Shown in pieces: positions 7,115 through 14,838 of a DNA stretch of 17,039 nucleotides. The DNA lies in assembly GCA_002435745.1 (NCBI GenBank), contig DIWT01000048.1:1-17039 (forward strand). The letters run 5' to 3'. Within the stretch, counting starts at the first letter, position 1, and every line of letters begins with the position of its first letter. The translations under genes and the position numbers were made by a program. The notes below the pieces were generated by a model, which searched no databases, was not told where the DNA came from, and was given only the letters and a program-made list of their open reading frames with translations. The DNA comes from a bacterium UBP15_UBA6099. GTDB taxonomy: Bacteria > UBP15 > UBA6099.

Positions 7115-7712
7115 GCGGGAAGAATATGTGGAAGCCAGACGGCAGCGAAGGAGAAGACAGATATTCAACGGAGCGACGAAGGTGTTCGCGCAGAAGGGAT
7201 ACAGATCCGCCACCACGCAGGAAATCGCGGACGCCGCCGGTCTGGCGAAAGGCACGCTTTACGAATACGTTCAGAGCAAAGAAGAAATTCTCATGCTTAC
7301 CGTCAAGGAAGGGCTATCTCTCGTTAAGACAGAAACCGACAAAGCGATTGCCGGGATGGAAGACCCGATGGATAGGTTGCAGGCCGCGCTCAGGGTGCAA
7401 CTGAATTTCGCCAAGAAATACAGGCACGCCGCCCGCGTGCTGCGATTGGAAATCTTCGATCTTAGCGAGAACGGCAGGAAGTTTCTGTCGAAGATCGTGG
7501 ACGATCACATCGAAATGTTTCGGGCGTTTATCGACGACGGGATTGAAAAGGGACGCCTCAAGAAACTGGATTCGCGGATAGCCGCGGAGTTGCTCATGCA
7601 CGCGTGCTCTTTCTACTCCGATTACGGGTATCTGCCGCACCAGAAAATCCCGCTCAACGACATCACGAACTTCATAATCGACAATTTCGTTCAAGGGATT
7701 GTCGCTGAATAG
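7107..7712 (+). CDS. TetR/AcrR-family transcriptional regulator 2
   Basis: Predicted 201-residue regulator. The TetR_N domain (about residues 12-58) reads RRRRQIFNGATKVF, QKGYRSATTQEIADAAGL, then AKGTLYEYVQSKEEIL, matching the first regulator motif for motif but differing in the recognition helix (TLYEYV against TIYQYI). The C-terminal helical domain is not obviously similar to the first, so the two may sense different ligands or form heterodimers. AAGGAGG at 7094-7100 selects the ATG at 7107 over an upstream in-frame codon at 7056. The 8-bp overlap with the preceding gene points to translational coupling. The adaptor gene follows after 67 bp with no terminator in between. Partner and operator are inferred. 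Confidence 0.9.
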   Translation: MAKREEYVEARRQRRRRQIFNGATKVFAQKGYRSATTQEIADAAGLAKGTLYEYVQSKEEILMLTVKEGLSLVKTETDKAIAGMEDPMDRLQAALRVQLNFAKKYRHAARVLRLEIFDLSENGRKFLSKIVDDHIEMFRAFIDDGIEKGRLKKLDSRIAAELLMHACSFYSDYGYLPHQKIPLNDITNFIIDNFVQGIVAE

Positions 7713-7779
7713 CAAAGCAGCGCCGAGCCTCGAAAGAGGGAACAGAATAAAAAAAGAACATACGGGGGCAAGCCTGAAT

Positions 7780-8973
7780 ATGGACGGAAGAAAAAAAAGA
7801 AAAGCCGGAATCATGGCGGTTGCGGCGATATGCCTGACGATCGCGTCGGGGTGTTCGGACAGAAAGGCGGACAACGCCGGGCCGGGAGCGGCGGCTCGCG
7901 AAGCCGTGTCGGTGGAAACGGCTCCCGTCGTCGTCAGGGCTTTCGAGGAAGTCGTAAGGTCTCAGGGGTCGCTGTCGGCGAAAAACTCCGCCAACGTGTC
8001 CGCGCGCATTCCGGGGACGCTTGTCGCCGTATACGCGAGCGAAGGCGACGCGGTGACGGCGGGAAGGACGAAACTGTTCGAAGTCGATTCGATAAAACTC
8101 AGGAACGCGGTAGAGATAGGCAGACAGGACCGCGCGGTGGCCGAACAAGGCGTCAGAGCCGCCGAAGCCGGCCTCGAACAGGTCAACGCACAGTTGCTCA
8201 AGATGGAAAAAGACCTTAAAAGGATAGCCGGACTGTATGATAAAGATGTCGTTTCCAAAGACAGCTTGGAAAAAGCGCAGTCTGGACACGACCAATTGGC
8301 CGCCGCGAAAAAACAGGCGGAAAGCGCGGTTTCTCTGGCCCGCGAAAGGCAGAAACAAGCCGAGATCGCCTTGAACATATCCCAGAAAGACCTCAGCGAC
8401 ACGCTGATATACGCGCCCATCAGCGGACGGGTCGCCATGCGTTTCGCCGAAGCCGGAGAGATGGCCGCCCCCGGCTATCCCGTTGTCAGAATCGAAGACA
8501 CATCCGTTCTTGAAGCCTCGGCGTTCCTGCCCGCGCAGTGGTTCGCCCGCGTAAAGGAAAACGAAACCAAAGTCAGGCTGGAGGTTCCCGGCGTCGAGTT
8601 CGAGCCGAAAACAATCACATATAAAAGCCCGACCATAAACCCGAAGCTGAGGACGTTCGAGGTAAAAGCCGTTGTGGCGAACCCGCCTGAAGGCGTCGCT
8701 CCGGGGGCCATGACCGGATTGGCCGTCGTTCTCGGAACGCGGGAATCTATAGCGGTTCCCTCCGACAGCGTCCGCGAATTGCGCGGCGGGAACGTCGTTT
8801 TCATCATCAGAGACGGCAAGGCCGAGATGGTTGAGGTCAAAACCGGACTTGAATCGGACGGTTTCGTCGAGATACTCGAAGGAGCCTTGTCCGAAAGCGA
8901 CTTGGTGGCTGTTCGCGGACAGCGGTTCCTTGACGACGGGACGCCTGTGAGCGTCAGGCGGGAGGCGGAATAA
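7780..8973 (+). CDS. RND efflux periplasmic adaptor (membrane fusion) lipoprotein
   Basis: Predicted 397-residue AcrA/MexA-type adaptor that bridges the RND permease and the outer-membrane channel. A short basic N-terminus and hydrophobic stretch end in IASGC, making C25 the likely lipidated residue. Domains in order: lipoyl half (about 72-104, SARIPGTLVAVYASEGDAV), alpha-helical hairpin (110-205, rich in A, E, Q, K), second lipoyl half (206-238, LIYAPISGRVAMR), beta-barrel (240-318), and membrane-proximal domain (320-397). The ATG at 7780 is preferred to an upstream TTG at 7699, which would add 27 residues before the signal peptide; GGGGG at 7764-7768 is a weak Shine-Dalgarno for it. The stop codon overlaps the permease start (TAATG). 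Substrate class not readable. Confidence 0.92.
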   Translation: MDGRKKRKAGIMAVAAICLTIASGCSDRKADNAGPGAAAREAVSVETAPVVVRAFEEVVRSQGSLSAKNSANVSARIPGTLVAVYASEGDAVTAGRTKLFEVDSIKLRNAVEIGRQDRAVAEQGVRAAEAGLEQVNAQLLKMEKDLKRIAGLYDKDVVSKDSLEKAQSGHDQLAAAKKQAESAVSLARERQKQAEIALNISQKDLSDTLIYAPISGRVAMRFAEAGEMAAPGYPVVRIEDTSVLEASAFLPAQWFARVKENETKVRLEVPGVEFEPKTITYKSPTINPKLRTFEVKAVVANPPEGVAPGAMTGLAVVLGTRESIAVPSDSVRELRGGNVVFIIRDGKAEMVEVKTGLESDGFVEILEGALSESDLVAVRGQRFLDDGTPVSVRREAE

Positions 8974-11900
8974 TGTTTCTTTCCGACGCGTCAGTGCGCC
9001 GCCCCGTCGCGATGCTCTGCCTGATCATCGCGCTCTCATTCCTCGGCTATAACGCCTACAAGAAGATGGGCCTTGAGATGGCTCCGAGGATGGAGATGCC
9101 CATCATCACCGTCGTCACCGTCTATCCCGGAGCGGGTCCCGACGAGCTTGAGGTCGATGTCGCTAAAAGGATTGAAGATCAAGTAGTCGCCATCGAGGGC
9201 CTCAAGCATGTCACTTCCATGTGCTCGGAAAACGTCGTTATAACGCTGCTTCAGTTCAACACCGGAGTGGACGTCGACATCGTCGCGATGGATGTCAGGG
9301 AAAAAATCGACCTGATAAGGAACGACTTTCCCAAAGACGTCAGAGACCCCGAGATACTGAAATTCAACGTAAACGAAGCTCCCGTGCTGACCATGGCGCT
9401 GACGGGCGACGCGACTATCGACGAGATGTACGATTTCGCGGCCAACGACCTCAGCGACAAGATAACCACCATCAAAGGCGTCGCGCAGACGCAGATAATC
9501 GGCGGCGCGGAGCGGGAAGTTCATGTGTTGCTTGACCGCGAGGCCCTCGCGGCAAGAGGCCTTTCCAGCATGAGCGTGGTTCAGGCCATTTCCTCCGGCG
9601 TCGGCGTCATCCCCTCAGGCCGCGTCAGCGGCGGCTCTCAGGAACACTCCGTCAAGTTCGACGCCGACTTCAAACGCGTCTCCGACATCGCCTTAATCGA
9701 GGCGGCAAACGAGGACGGCCGTCGCAACTACATCGGGGACTTCGCTGTCGTCAAGATGGGAACCGAAGAGTTGCGCCAGAAAGCGACCCTCGACGGAAAA
9801 CCCTGCGTCGTCGTCAAAGTGGTGAAAAAAGCGGACGCTAACGCCGTCGAAGTCATCCGCAGCGTAAGAAAAGCCATCGCCGACATCAACAATAACATCC
9901 CCGGCGGCATGACCCTCGAATGGGTGTCGGACGACGAGGTGTTCACTCAGGCGATTGTCGACAGCGCTTGGTCCAACACTTGGCAGGGCATACTGCTGAC
10001 AGCCGCCATTCTCTTTCTCTTTCTCTACAACTTTAGGACCACCCTGATAGTCGCCATCACAATGCCTATCACCATCGTCATAGGCTTCCTCTTCATGGGT
10101 TTCATGGGCTACTCCCTCAACAGTTCCACGCTGCTCGCCATCGGAATGTCAATCGGCATCCTAGTCATGAACTCCATCGTGGTCATCGAGGCGATAATCA
10201 AATGGCTGGAGAGGACGGGAAGGGTTAAGGAATCCTCCCGGATGGGAACGACGGAAGCCGCCGTAGCCGTAATCGCCAGCGCCGGAACCAACCTCGTCGT
10301 TCTGCTTCCCATAGCCATGATGCACAATATGATAGGCCTCTTCCTGAAACCGTTCGCGCTGACAATGGTCATCATGACCGCCGTCTCTCTGTTCATCTCC
10401 TTCACGCTGACCCCTGTGCTGTGCTCGGTTATGCTCAAGCCCGCCTCCGCGTCGCGAGGCAAGTCTCCCGTCGCGTCTATGGAACGCGCGTGGAATTCAA
10501 TGTTCGACGCGGCGGTCTCCGCCTATGGCGCGTTCCTCGAATTCAACCGCCGCCGCCGCGTCCCGGCGGCTATCTTCCTTGTGGCGGTCGTCTTCGTCCT
10601 CTTCTATTCTCTTTCACTCGCCGGGAAACTCGGCATGGGCTTCGTTCCCATTATGGACAGAGCGCAGATAGGCGTGAGACTCGAATTCCCGACCGGCTAC
10701 AATATCGAGACCACGGAATCCCGCGTCGAGCTGGTCGAATCCCGCCTTAAAGACGTGCCGGGCCTCAAGAGAGTGCTCACCACCATAGGCAAAGTCGAGG
10801 GCGTGGCGGGCCAGAACACGGAAGGCGTCTATCTGGCTCAGATGCTTCTGGTGTTCCCTGAAAAAACAGCTAGAAAAGAATCGATATACGACCTCGTGGA
10901 CATCGTTCAGGAGAGGTTGAAAGGAACGCCGGACTGCATCGTCGCGGTGTCCATCCCCTCCGCCGTCGGCGGACAGAATCCCGACATTGAGTTCGAGATT
11001 TACGGCGACGACCTTGAAACGCTCGACGAGCTGGCTCTGCGCGCGCAGGCTATCGCCGGGAATCTCGGAGGATTAAGAGACATCGACACTACCGTCAGAC
11101 CCGGAAAATCGGAGATAAAGATAAGGCCGAACCGCGCGGTGATGGCCGACCTCGGAACTCCTCCTATCGCCGTCGGCATGGCGCTCCGAGGCAACCTCGA
11201 AGGAATTGTCGCGGGAACCTTCAAGCAGGGCGACAGGAACTATGACATCGTCGTCAAGTTCGACGAGCGCAAAGGCAAAGAGCAGGTTGGAGAATTCCTG
11301 CTGCCCGGCGCGCCCGGCCGCCCGCTCCTGCTTTCCACCGTCGCAGACATCGAGGAGACAAAAACGCCTTTACAGATAATCAGAAAAGACAAACGCCGCA
11401 TCTCCAAGCTCGTCTCGTATCTGGAAGAAGGAACGCCGCTCGGCAGCGCCGCAGACGGAATTTCAAAAGCGATGGACTCAGAGAACATGCTTCCTCAAGG
11501 ATACGAATACGCTTTCGGAACCACTTACGAGATGATGAATGAAGGACAGCGCGGTCTCGCCGAAGCCGGCATCATAGCCATCGCGCTCATCTTCCTCACC
11601 CTCGCCGCCATACTCGAATCCTTCAAACAGCCATTCATCGTTCTAACCACGATACCGCTCTCGCTCATCGGCGTGATGATCGGCCTCTACATGTTCGGCT
11701 ACAACCTTTCCATCACAGTCGTTATGGGCATCGTCATGATGAGCGGCATAGTGGTCAACAACGCAATACTGATTATGGACCAGTTCAACATAAACGTAAA
11801 AAAAGGCAGGCCGCGCTCGCTGGCGATGATCGACGCCGCAAAAGAGCGCTTCCGCCCGGTCGTCATGATAACTCTCGCCGCCATCTTCGGAATGATTCCT

Positions 11901-12095
11901 ATGGCGTTCGGGAAAGGCGTCGGCTCGGAGATGAGAAACGACATCGGCGTCGCATTGGTCAGCGGCCTTCTGGTCTCCGGCGTTCTCTCCGTGTTCGTCG
12001 TCCCGATCCTTTATAACTTTTTCTCAAAAACACAATCCGACGACGCGCCGAGCGGAGCGGAGAAAACACCCGACGGGGAGGCGACTGCAGAATGA
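8973..12095 (+). CDS. RND (HAE1-type) efflux permease with atypical TM4 relay
   Basis: Predicted 1040-residue inner-membrane pump subunit. It has the expected duplicated layout: TM1 (about 10-29) after the SVRRPVA motif, porter loop 1 (30-330), TM2-TM6 (335-480), TM7 (about 528-548), porter loop 2 (550-860), and TM8-TM12 (865-1020). RND landmarks such as VYPGAGPDELE, RFRP (959-962) and the TM10 motif VVNNAIL are present. At the positions of AcrB Asp407-Asp408 the protein has M399-N400 (LAIGMSIGILVMNSIVVIE), and AcrB Lys940 is N929. N at the Lys position is common in a single-Asp RND subgroup, but the loss of the remaining TM4 Asp is unusual, so proton coupling may use other residues. The gene overlaps the adaptor by 1 bp and the TolC gene by 4 bp. 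Drug, lipid or metabolite export cannot be distinguished. Confidence 0.93.
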   Translation: MFLSDASVRRPVAMLCLIIALSFLGYNAYKKMGLEMAPRMEMPIITVVTVYPGAGPDELEVDVAKRIEDQVVAIEGLKHVTSMCSENVVITLLQFNTGVDVDIVAMDVREKIDLIRNDFPKDVRDPEILKFNVNEAPVLTMALTGDATIDEMYDFAANDLSDKITTIKGVAQTQIIGGAEREVHVLLDREALAARGLSSMSVVQAISSGVGVIPSGRVSGGSQEHSVKFDADFKRVSDIALIEAANEDGRRNYIGDFAVVKMGTEELRQKATLDGKPCVVVKVVKKADANAVEVIRSVRKAIADINNNIPGGMTLEWVSDDEVFTQAIVDSAWSNTWQGILLTAAILFLFLYNFRTTLIVAITMPITIVIGFLFMGFMGYSLNSSTLLAIGMSIGILVMNSIVVIEAIIKWLERTGRVKESSRMGTTEAAVAVIASAGTNLVVLLPIAMMHNMIGLFLKPFALTMVIMTAVSLFISFTLTPVLCSVMLKPASASRGKSPVASMERAWNSMFDAAVSAYGAFLEFNRRRRVPAAIFLVAVVFVLFYSLSLAGKLGMGFVPIMDRAQIGVRLEFPTGYNIETTESRVELVESRLKDVPGLKRVLTTIGKVEGVAGQNTEGVYLAQMLLVFPEKTARKESIYDLVDIVQERLKGTPDCIVAVSIPSAVGGQNPDIEFEIYGDDLETLDELALRAQAIAGNLGGLRDIDTTVRPGKSEIKIRPNRAVMADLGTPPIAVGMALRGNLEGIVAGTFKQGDRNYDIVVKFDERKGKEQVGEFLLPGAPGRPLLLSTVADIEETKTPLQIIRKDKRRISKLVSYLEEGTPLGSAADGISKAMDSENMLPQGYEYAFGTTYEMMNEGQRGLAEAGIIAIALIFLTLAAILESFKQPFIVLTTIPLSLIGVMIGLYMFGYNLSITVVMGIVMMSGIVVNNAILIMDQFNINVKKGRPRSLAMIDAAKERFRPVVMITLAAIFGMIPMAFGKGVGSEMRNDIGVALVSGLLVSGVLSVFVVPILYNFFSKTQSDDAPSGAEKTPDGEATAE

Positions 12096-13525
12096 AAATA
12101 GGAATAACAGCATTTATTGCGGCCTGCGCGGCCGCTCTGGCTCTTTCCGCGCTTCATCCGATCGCGGCAACGGCGGCGGACATCCCGTCGCAGGAACTTT
12201 ATCTCGCGGACTCTCCGCTCGCTCTGGACAGAGCGGTGGAAACCGCTCTGTCCGCCAACCGCTCCATCCGCTCCGCCGACCTAACCGCCGAATCCGCCGC
12301 AAAAAAGCTCGCGGAGGTTAAGTCGCGGTTCGGACTAAACCTGAAACTCAGCGGCAACTACCAGCGCGTTGAAAGCTCAAGCAAGCTAGCTTTCCCCCTC
12401 TCCTATTACGAAGTCGCCCCGGTCAACATATCCGGCTCCGACCTGTTCGCCATCTCCAACCCCGTCCCCAAGATTCAACTCGTTGAATACAGCCTGAACC
12501 CAGAATGGCAGCACACTGGCGACCTGAACGTGGTCAAACCGGTGTTCACCTTCGGCAAAAAGGAAAAAGCCGTCTCCGCCGCCCGCAAAGGCAAAGACAT
12601 CGCCGCGCTTGATTCCAAGCTGGCGAGAATAAACCTCGCCGCCGAGGTCAAGGCTCTCTTCCACGGAGCCATCCTAGCCGGCGAAGCCGTCAAACTACTC
12701 GAATCGTCGGTCTCGCGCTCCGAGTCCCACATGAAGGATGTCGTCGAACTCTTCAACTCGGGCTTGGGAATCAAACTCGACGTCATCCGCTCCGAGGTCG
12801 AGCTGCAATCTGCCAGAGAAAAGCTGGCGACTGCAAGAAAGAACCGAACCCTAACAATGCGGGCTCTCGCAAACATCATCGGCATGCCCTATGAGAAAGA
12901 ACTGAAAATAACCGACCGGGACGCGTTCGAGAATATCGAGCTTGCGCCCCTTGATTATTATTTGGCGCTGGCCGCAAGCAACAGGCCCGAATTCGAACAG
13001 ATCCGGAAAGGGCGAGACGCGGCGAACCTAGCGGCGGAACTTGAAAAGAACAAGCCGACCGTCGCCTTTGCCGGACAATGGTCCTTTCATTCCAGAGGCT
13101 CAATGTTCAGCCCTCAGGACTCATGGCGCGCCGTCCTCGCGGTCGAGTATCCGTTTTTCGACCAAGGGCTGGCCTCCGCAAAATCGGCTCAGGCGCGGCT
13201 CCGCGCCGGCGATCTCGACCTGAAAATGGACGACCTTTCAAACGGCGTGAAGATTCAGACGGAAGCCGCATACCTCCAGATCATTGAGGCGAAAGACAGG
13301 CTCGAAACGTCAAGAATCATCCTCTCCGCAGCCGAGGAAGGCTATCGCATCGCATCCCTTTCTTACAAGGAGGGCTTCGCCACTCAACTGGACGTCATAG
13401 ACGCGGAGCACAACCTGACCTCTGCGGGTCTGAATTTCGCGTCCGCGAAGCGAGATTATGAGACGGCTAAAGCCGGACTTGCGGCTGCTTGCGGACTCGT
13501 CGGTTTCGACAAGCGCCCCGACTGA
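12092..13525 (+). CDS. TolC-family outer-membrane efflux channel
   Basis: Predicted 477-residue channel protein. A signal peptide (about 1-29, hydrophobic A/L-rich core ending ATAAD) precedes two internally repeated outer-membrane-efflux domains (about 45-255 and 290-470). Both contain the family pattern of long A/E/L/R-rich helices with NRS (residues near 55) and S-R-x-E-S/N-x-G-L-G-I-K-L-D-V turns; YKEGFATQLDVIDAE near 430 is the matching second-repeat turn. Three protomers would form the periplasmic tunnel and barrel that complete the pump. The ATG overlaps the permease stop (ATGA), with GGGGAGG at 12074-12080, indicating translational coupling. No lipobox is present, unlike OprM-type channels. 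Confidence 0.92.
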   Translation: MKIGITAFIAACAAALALSALHPIAATAADIPSQELYLADSPLALDRAVETALSANRSIRSADLTAESAAKKLAEVKSRFGLNLKLSGNYQRVESSSKLAFPLSYYEVAPVNISGSDLFAISNPVPKIQLVEYSLNPEWQHTGDLNVVKPVFTFGKKEKAVSAARKGKDIAALDSKLARINLAAEVKALFHGAILAGEAVKLLESSVSRSESHMKDVVELFNSGLGIKLDVIRSEVELQSAREKLATARKNRTLTMRALANIIGMPYEKELKITDRDAFENIELAPLDYYLALAASNRPEFEQIRKGRDAANLAAELEKNKPTVAFAGQWSFHSRGSMFSPQDSWRAVLAVEYPFFDQGLASAKSAQARLRAGDLDLKMDDLSNGVKIQTEAAYLQIIEAKDRLETSRIILSAAEEGYRIASLSYKEGFATQLDVIDAEHNLTSAGLNFASAKRDYETAKAGLAAACGLVGFDKRPD

Positions 13526-13583
13526 CCGCCCTGCAAACGGGGTTTTGTCGCCCGGCTCCGTTTCGGGAAACAGAGGCAATATC

Positions 13584-14003
13584 ATGCCGTTCAACGCCGC
13601 AATACTCATCGTATCCGGCAACATTGAGGACTGCGCCTGTCCGCGCTCAACCTTAGAGTCCGCCGGTTTCTCCGTCTCGCTCGCAGCCGGAGTTGCCCTC
13701 GCTCTCGAAGCCCTCTCGCGAGAACGCCATGAAGCCGTCATTGTCGATATGGACGCCGCCGGCATTGACGGACTTGACGCCTGCCGCGCCATCTTCGGCC
13801 TCGGCGCAAACGCCCCGAAAATCATCGCTGTTTCCTCCGACTCCAGCCTCTCTGCCAAGCTTGGCTGCTTTATGGCGGGCGCGAACTCATTTCTTTCTAA
13901 ACCTGTTCAAACCATCGAGTTGCTTGATAAAATAAGATATATCGAATCATATAATGCGCGCTCCGGGGACGCAGACCCGGTTCCCGGCCGAAATCAGGTT
14001 TGA
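13584..14003 (+). CDS. Stand-alone receiver (REC) domain protein, degenerate acidic pocket
   Basis: Predicted 139-residue protein consisting of one response-regulator receiver domain with no output domain. The phospho-acceptor position is D55 (VIVDMDAAGIDG), the switch Ser is S84 (AVSS), and the conserved lysine is K106 (SFLSKP). The acidic pair that normally follows beta-strand 1 is replaced by S11-G12 (ILIVSGN), so magnesium binding and phosphorylation may be altered; E15/D16 nearby might compensate. AGAGG at 13572-13576 supports the ATG at 13584. It lies 58 bp after the TolC gene on the same strand, within the efflux operon. A role as a CheY-like switch or protein-interaction module is possible, but no partner kinase is in the window. 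Confidence 0.75.
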   Translation: MPFNAAILIVSGNIEDCACPRSTLESAGFSVSLAAGVALALEALSRERHEAVIVDMDAAGIDGLDACRAIFGLGANAPKIIAVSSDSSLSAKLGCFMAGANSFLSKPVQTIELLDKIRYIESYNARSGDADPVPGRNQV

Positions 14004-14005
14004 AC

Positions 14006-14023
14006 GAACCCGGATCAGGGTTC
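14006..14023 (+). other. Short hairpin between receiver and crotonase genes
   Basis: GAACCC and GGGTTC form a 6-bp stem with a 6-nt loop immediately after the receiver stop codon. A weak AT-rich tail (TTTATAAAAAAT) follows at 14030-14040. It could attenuate but is probably too weak to end the operon. Confidence 0.35.
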
Positions 14024-14056
14024 TCCGCTTTATAAAAAATCAGGGAGGGACACGCC

Positions 14057-14812
14057 ATGACCGGCAAGGAATGCGCAAGAATCTACGACTCGTTTTCATT
14101 TGAATCGTTCGGCAACATCGCCATCTTCAGATTCAAGGGCAAAGCTCTTTTCAACGCCGCCGGGCTTTGCGACATGGACCAGTTGAGCAAGACTTTCAAG
14201 GAGTGCGGCGACAGCAAAAACCTCAGAGTAATCATCGTCGCCAGAACTTCCGAACAGAAGGACATGCGCGAGTACGAGGAGTTCATCGATTTCGCTTCGA
14301 AAGAAAAAGACAGGCTCAAAATCCACAGAATGCTGAATTTCTACAGCCAGTTCATCGTCGAGCTGTACTCGCAGGACAAGTTCGTCATCTCGGTGGACAG
14401 CGGCAACATCGTCGCCCAGTTCCTGAACATGAGCCTTGCCTGCGACTACAGGATAGTCGCCGACGACACCGTCATTCAGAAAGGATATTTCAAGACCGGC
14501 ATGGTTCCCAAGGGCGGCGCCACGTTCTTCCTTTCATCCATCCTCGGCAAATCAAAAGCCTACGAGCTGCTCCTGTCGGAAAATGACATAACCGCCGCCG
14601 AAGCCCTCTCTCTGGGACTGGTTGACGAGATAGTCCCGTCCTCCGAACTGGAAACAGCCGCCTTCAAAAAGGCCGAGCATTTCGCCCGAATACCCGGCAA
14701 AACTCTAGTCGGAATAAAAAAACTTATGAATTATAAGGTCGAAGATCTCAAAGATTACTTAAAATATGAGAACGACATCATCGCCGAAACTTTCTGGAAA
14801 CAGGGAGACTGA
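14057..14812 (+). CDS. Crotonase-fold (enoyl-CoA hydratase/isomerase family) protein, catalytic residues lost
   Basis: Predicted 251-residue cytosolic protein. The core SGNIVAQFLNMSLACDYRI (residues 115-133) and GMVPKGGATFFLSSILGKSK (148-167), then ENDITAAEALSLGLVDEIVP (175-194), follow the crotonase order, and the length is normal. However, aligned by eye to rat enoyl-CoA hydratase, the GGG oxyanion-hole turn is AQF, Glu144 is N124, and Glu164 is Y144. The usual hydratase acid/base pair is therefore absent, and the first oxyanion-hole segment (around 61-75, ARTSEQKDM) is also atypical. It may be a divergent isomerase, hydrolase or decarboxylase, or a non-catalytic binder. GGGAGGGA at 14043-14050 is a strong ribosome site for the ATG at 14057. 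It lies 53 bp after the receiver gene in the efflux operon. Confidence 0.78.
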   Translation: MTGKECARIYDSFSFESFGNIAIFRFKGKALFNAAGLCDMDQLSKTFKECGDSKNLRVIIVARTSEQKDMREYEEFIDFASKEKDRLKIHRMLNFYSQFIVELYSQDKFVISVDSGNIVAQFLNMSLACDYRIVADDTVIQKGYFKTGMVPKGGATFFLSSILGKSKAYELLLSENDITAAEALSLGLVDEIVPSSELETAAFKKAEHFARIPGKTLVGIKKLMNYKVEDLKDYLKYENDIIAETFWKQGD

Positions 14813-14838
14813 CGGCGGATTAGCAAGGAGCGAACGAT

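Noticed and set aside
7672..8358. Minus-strand frame of 228 codons across the adaptor start
   Set aside because: It lies antisense to the TetR 2 end and adaptor gene, with composition explained by the sense codons.
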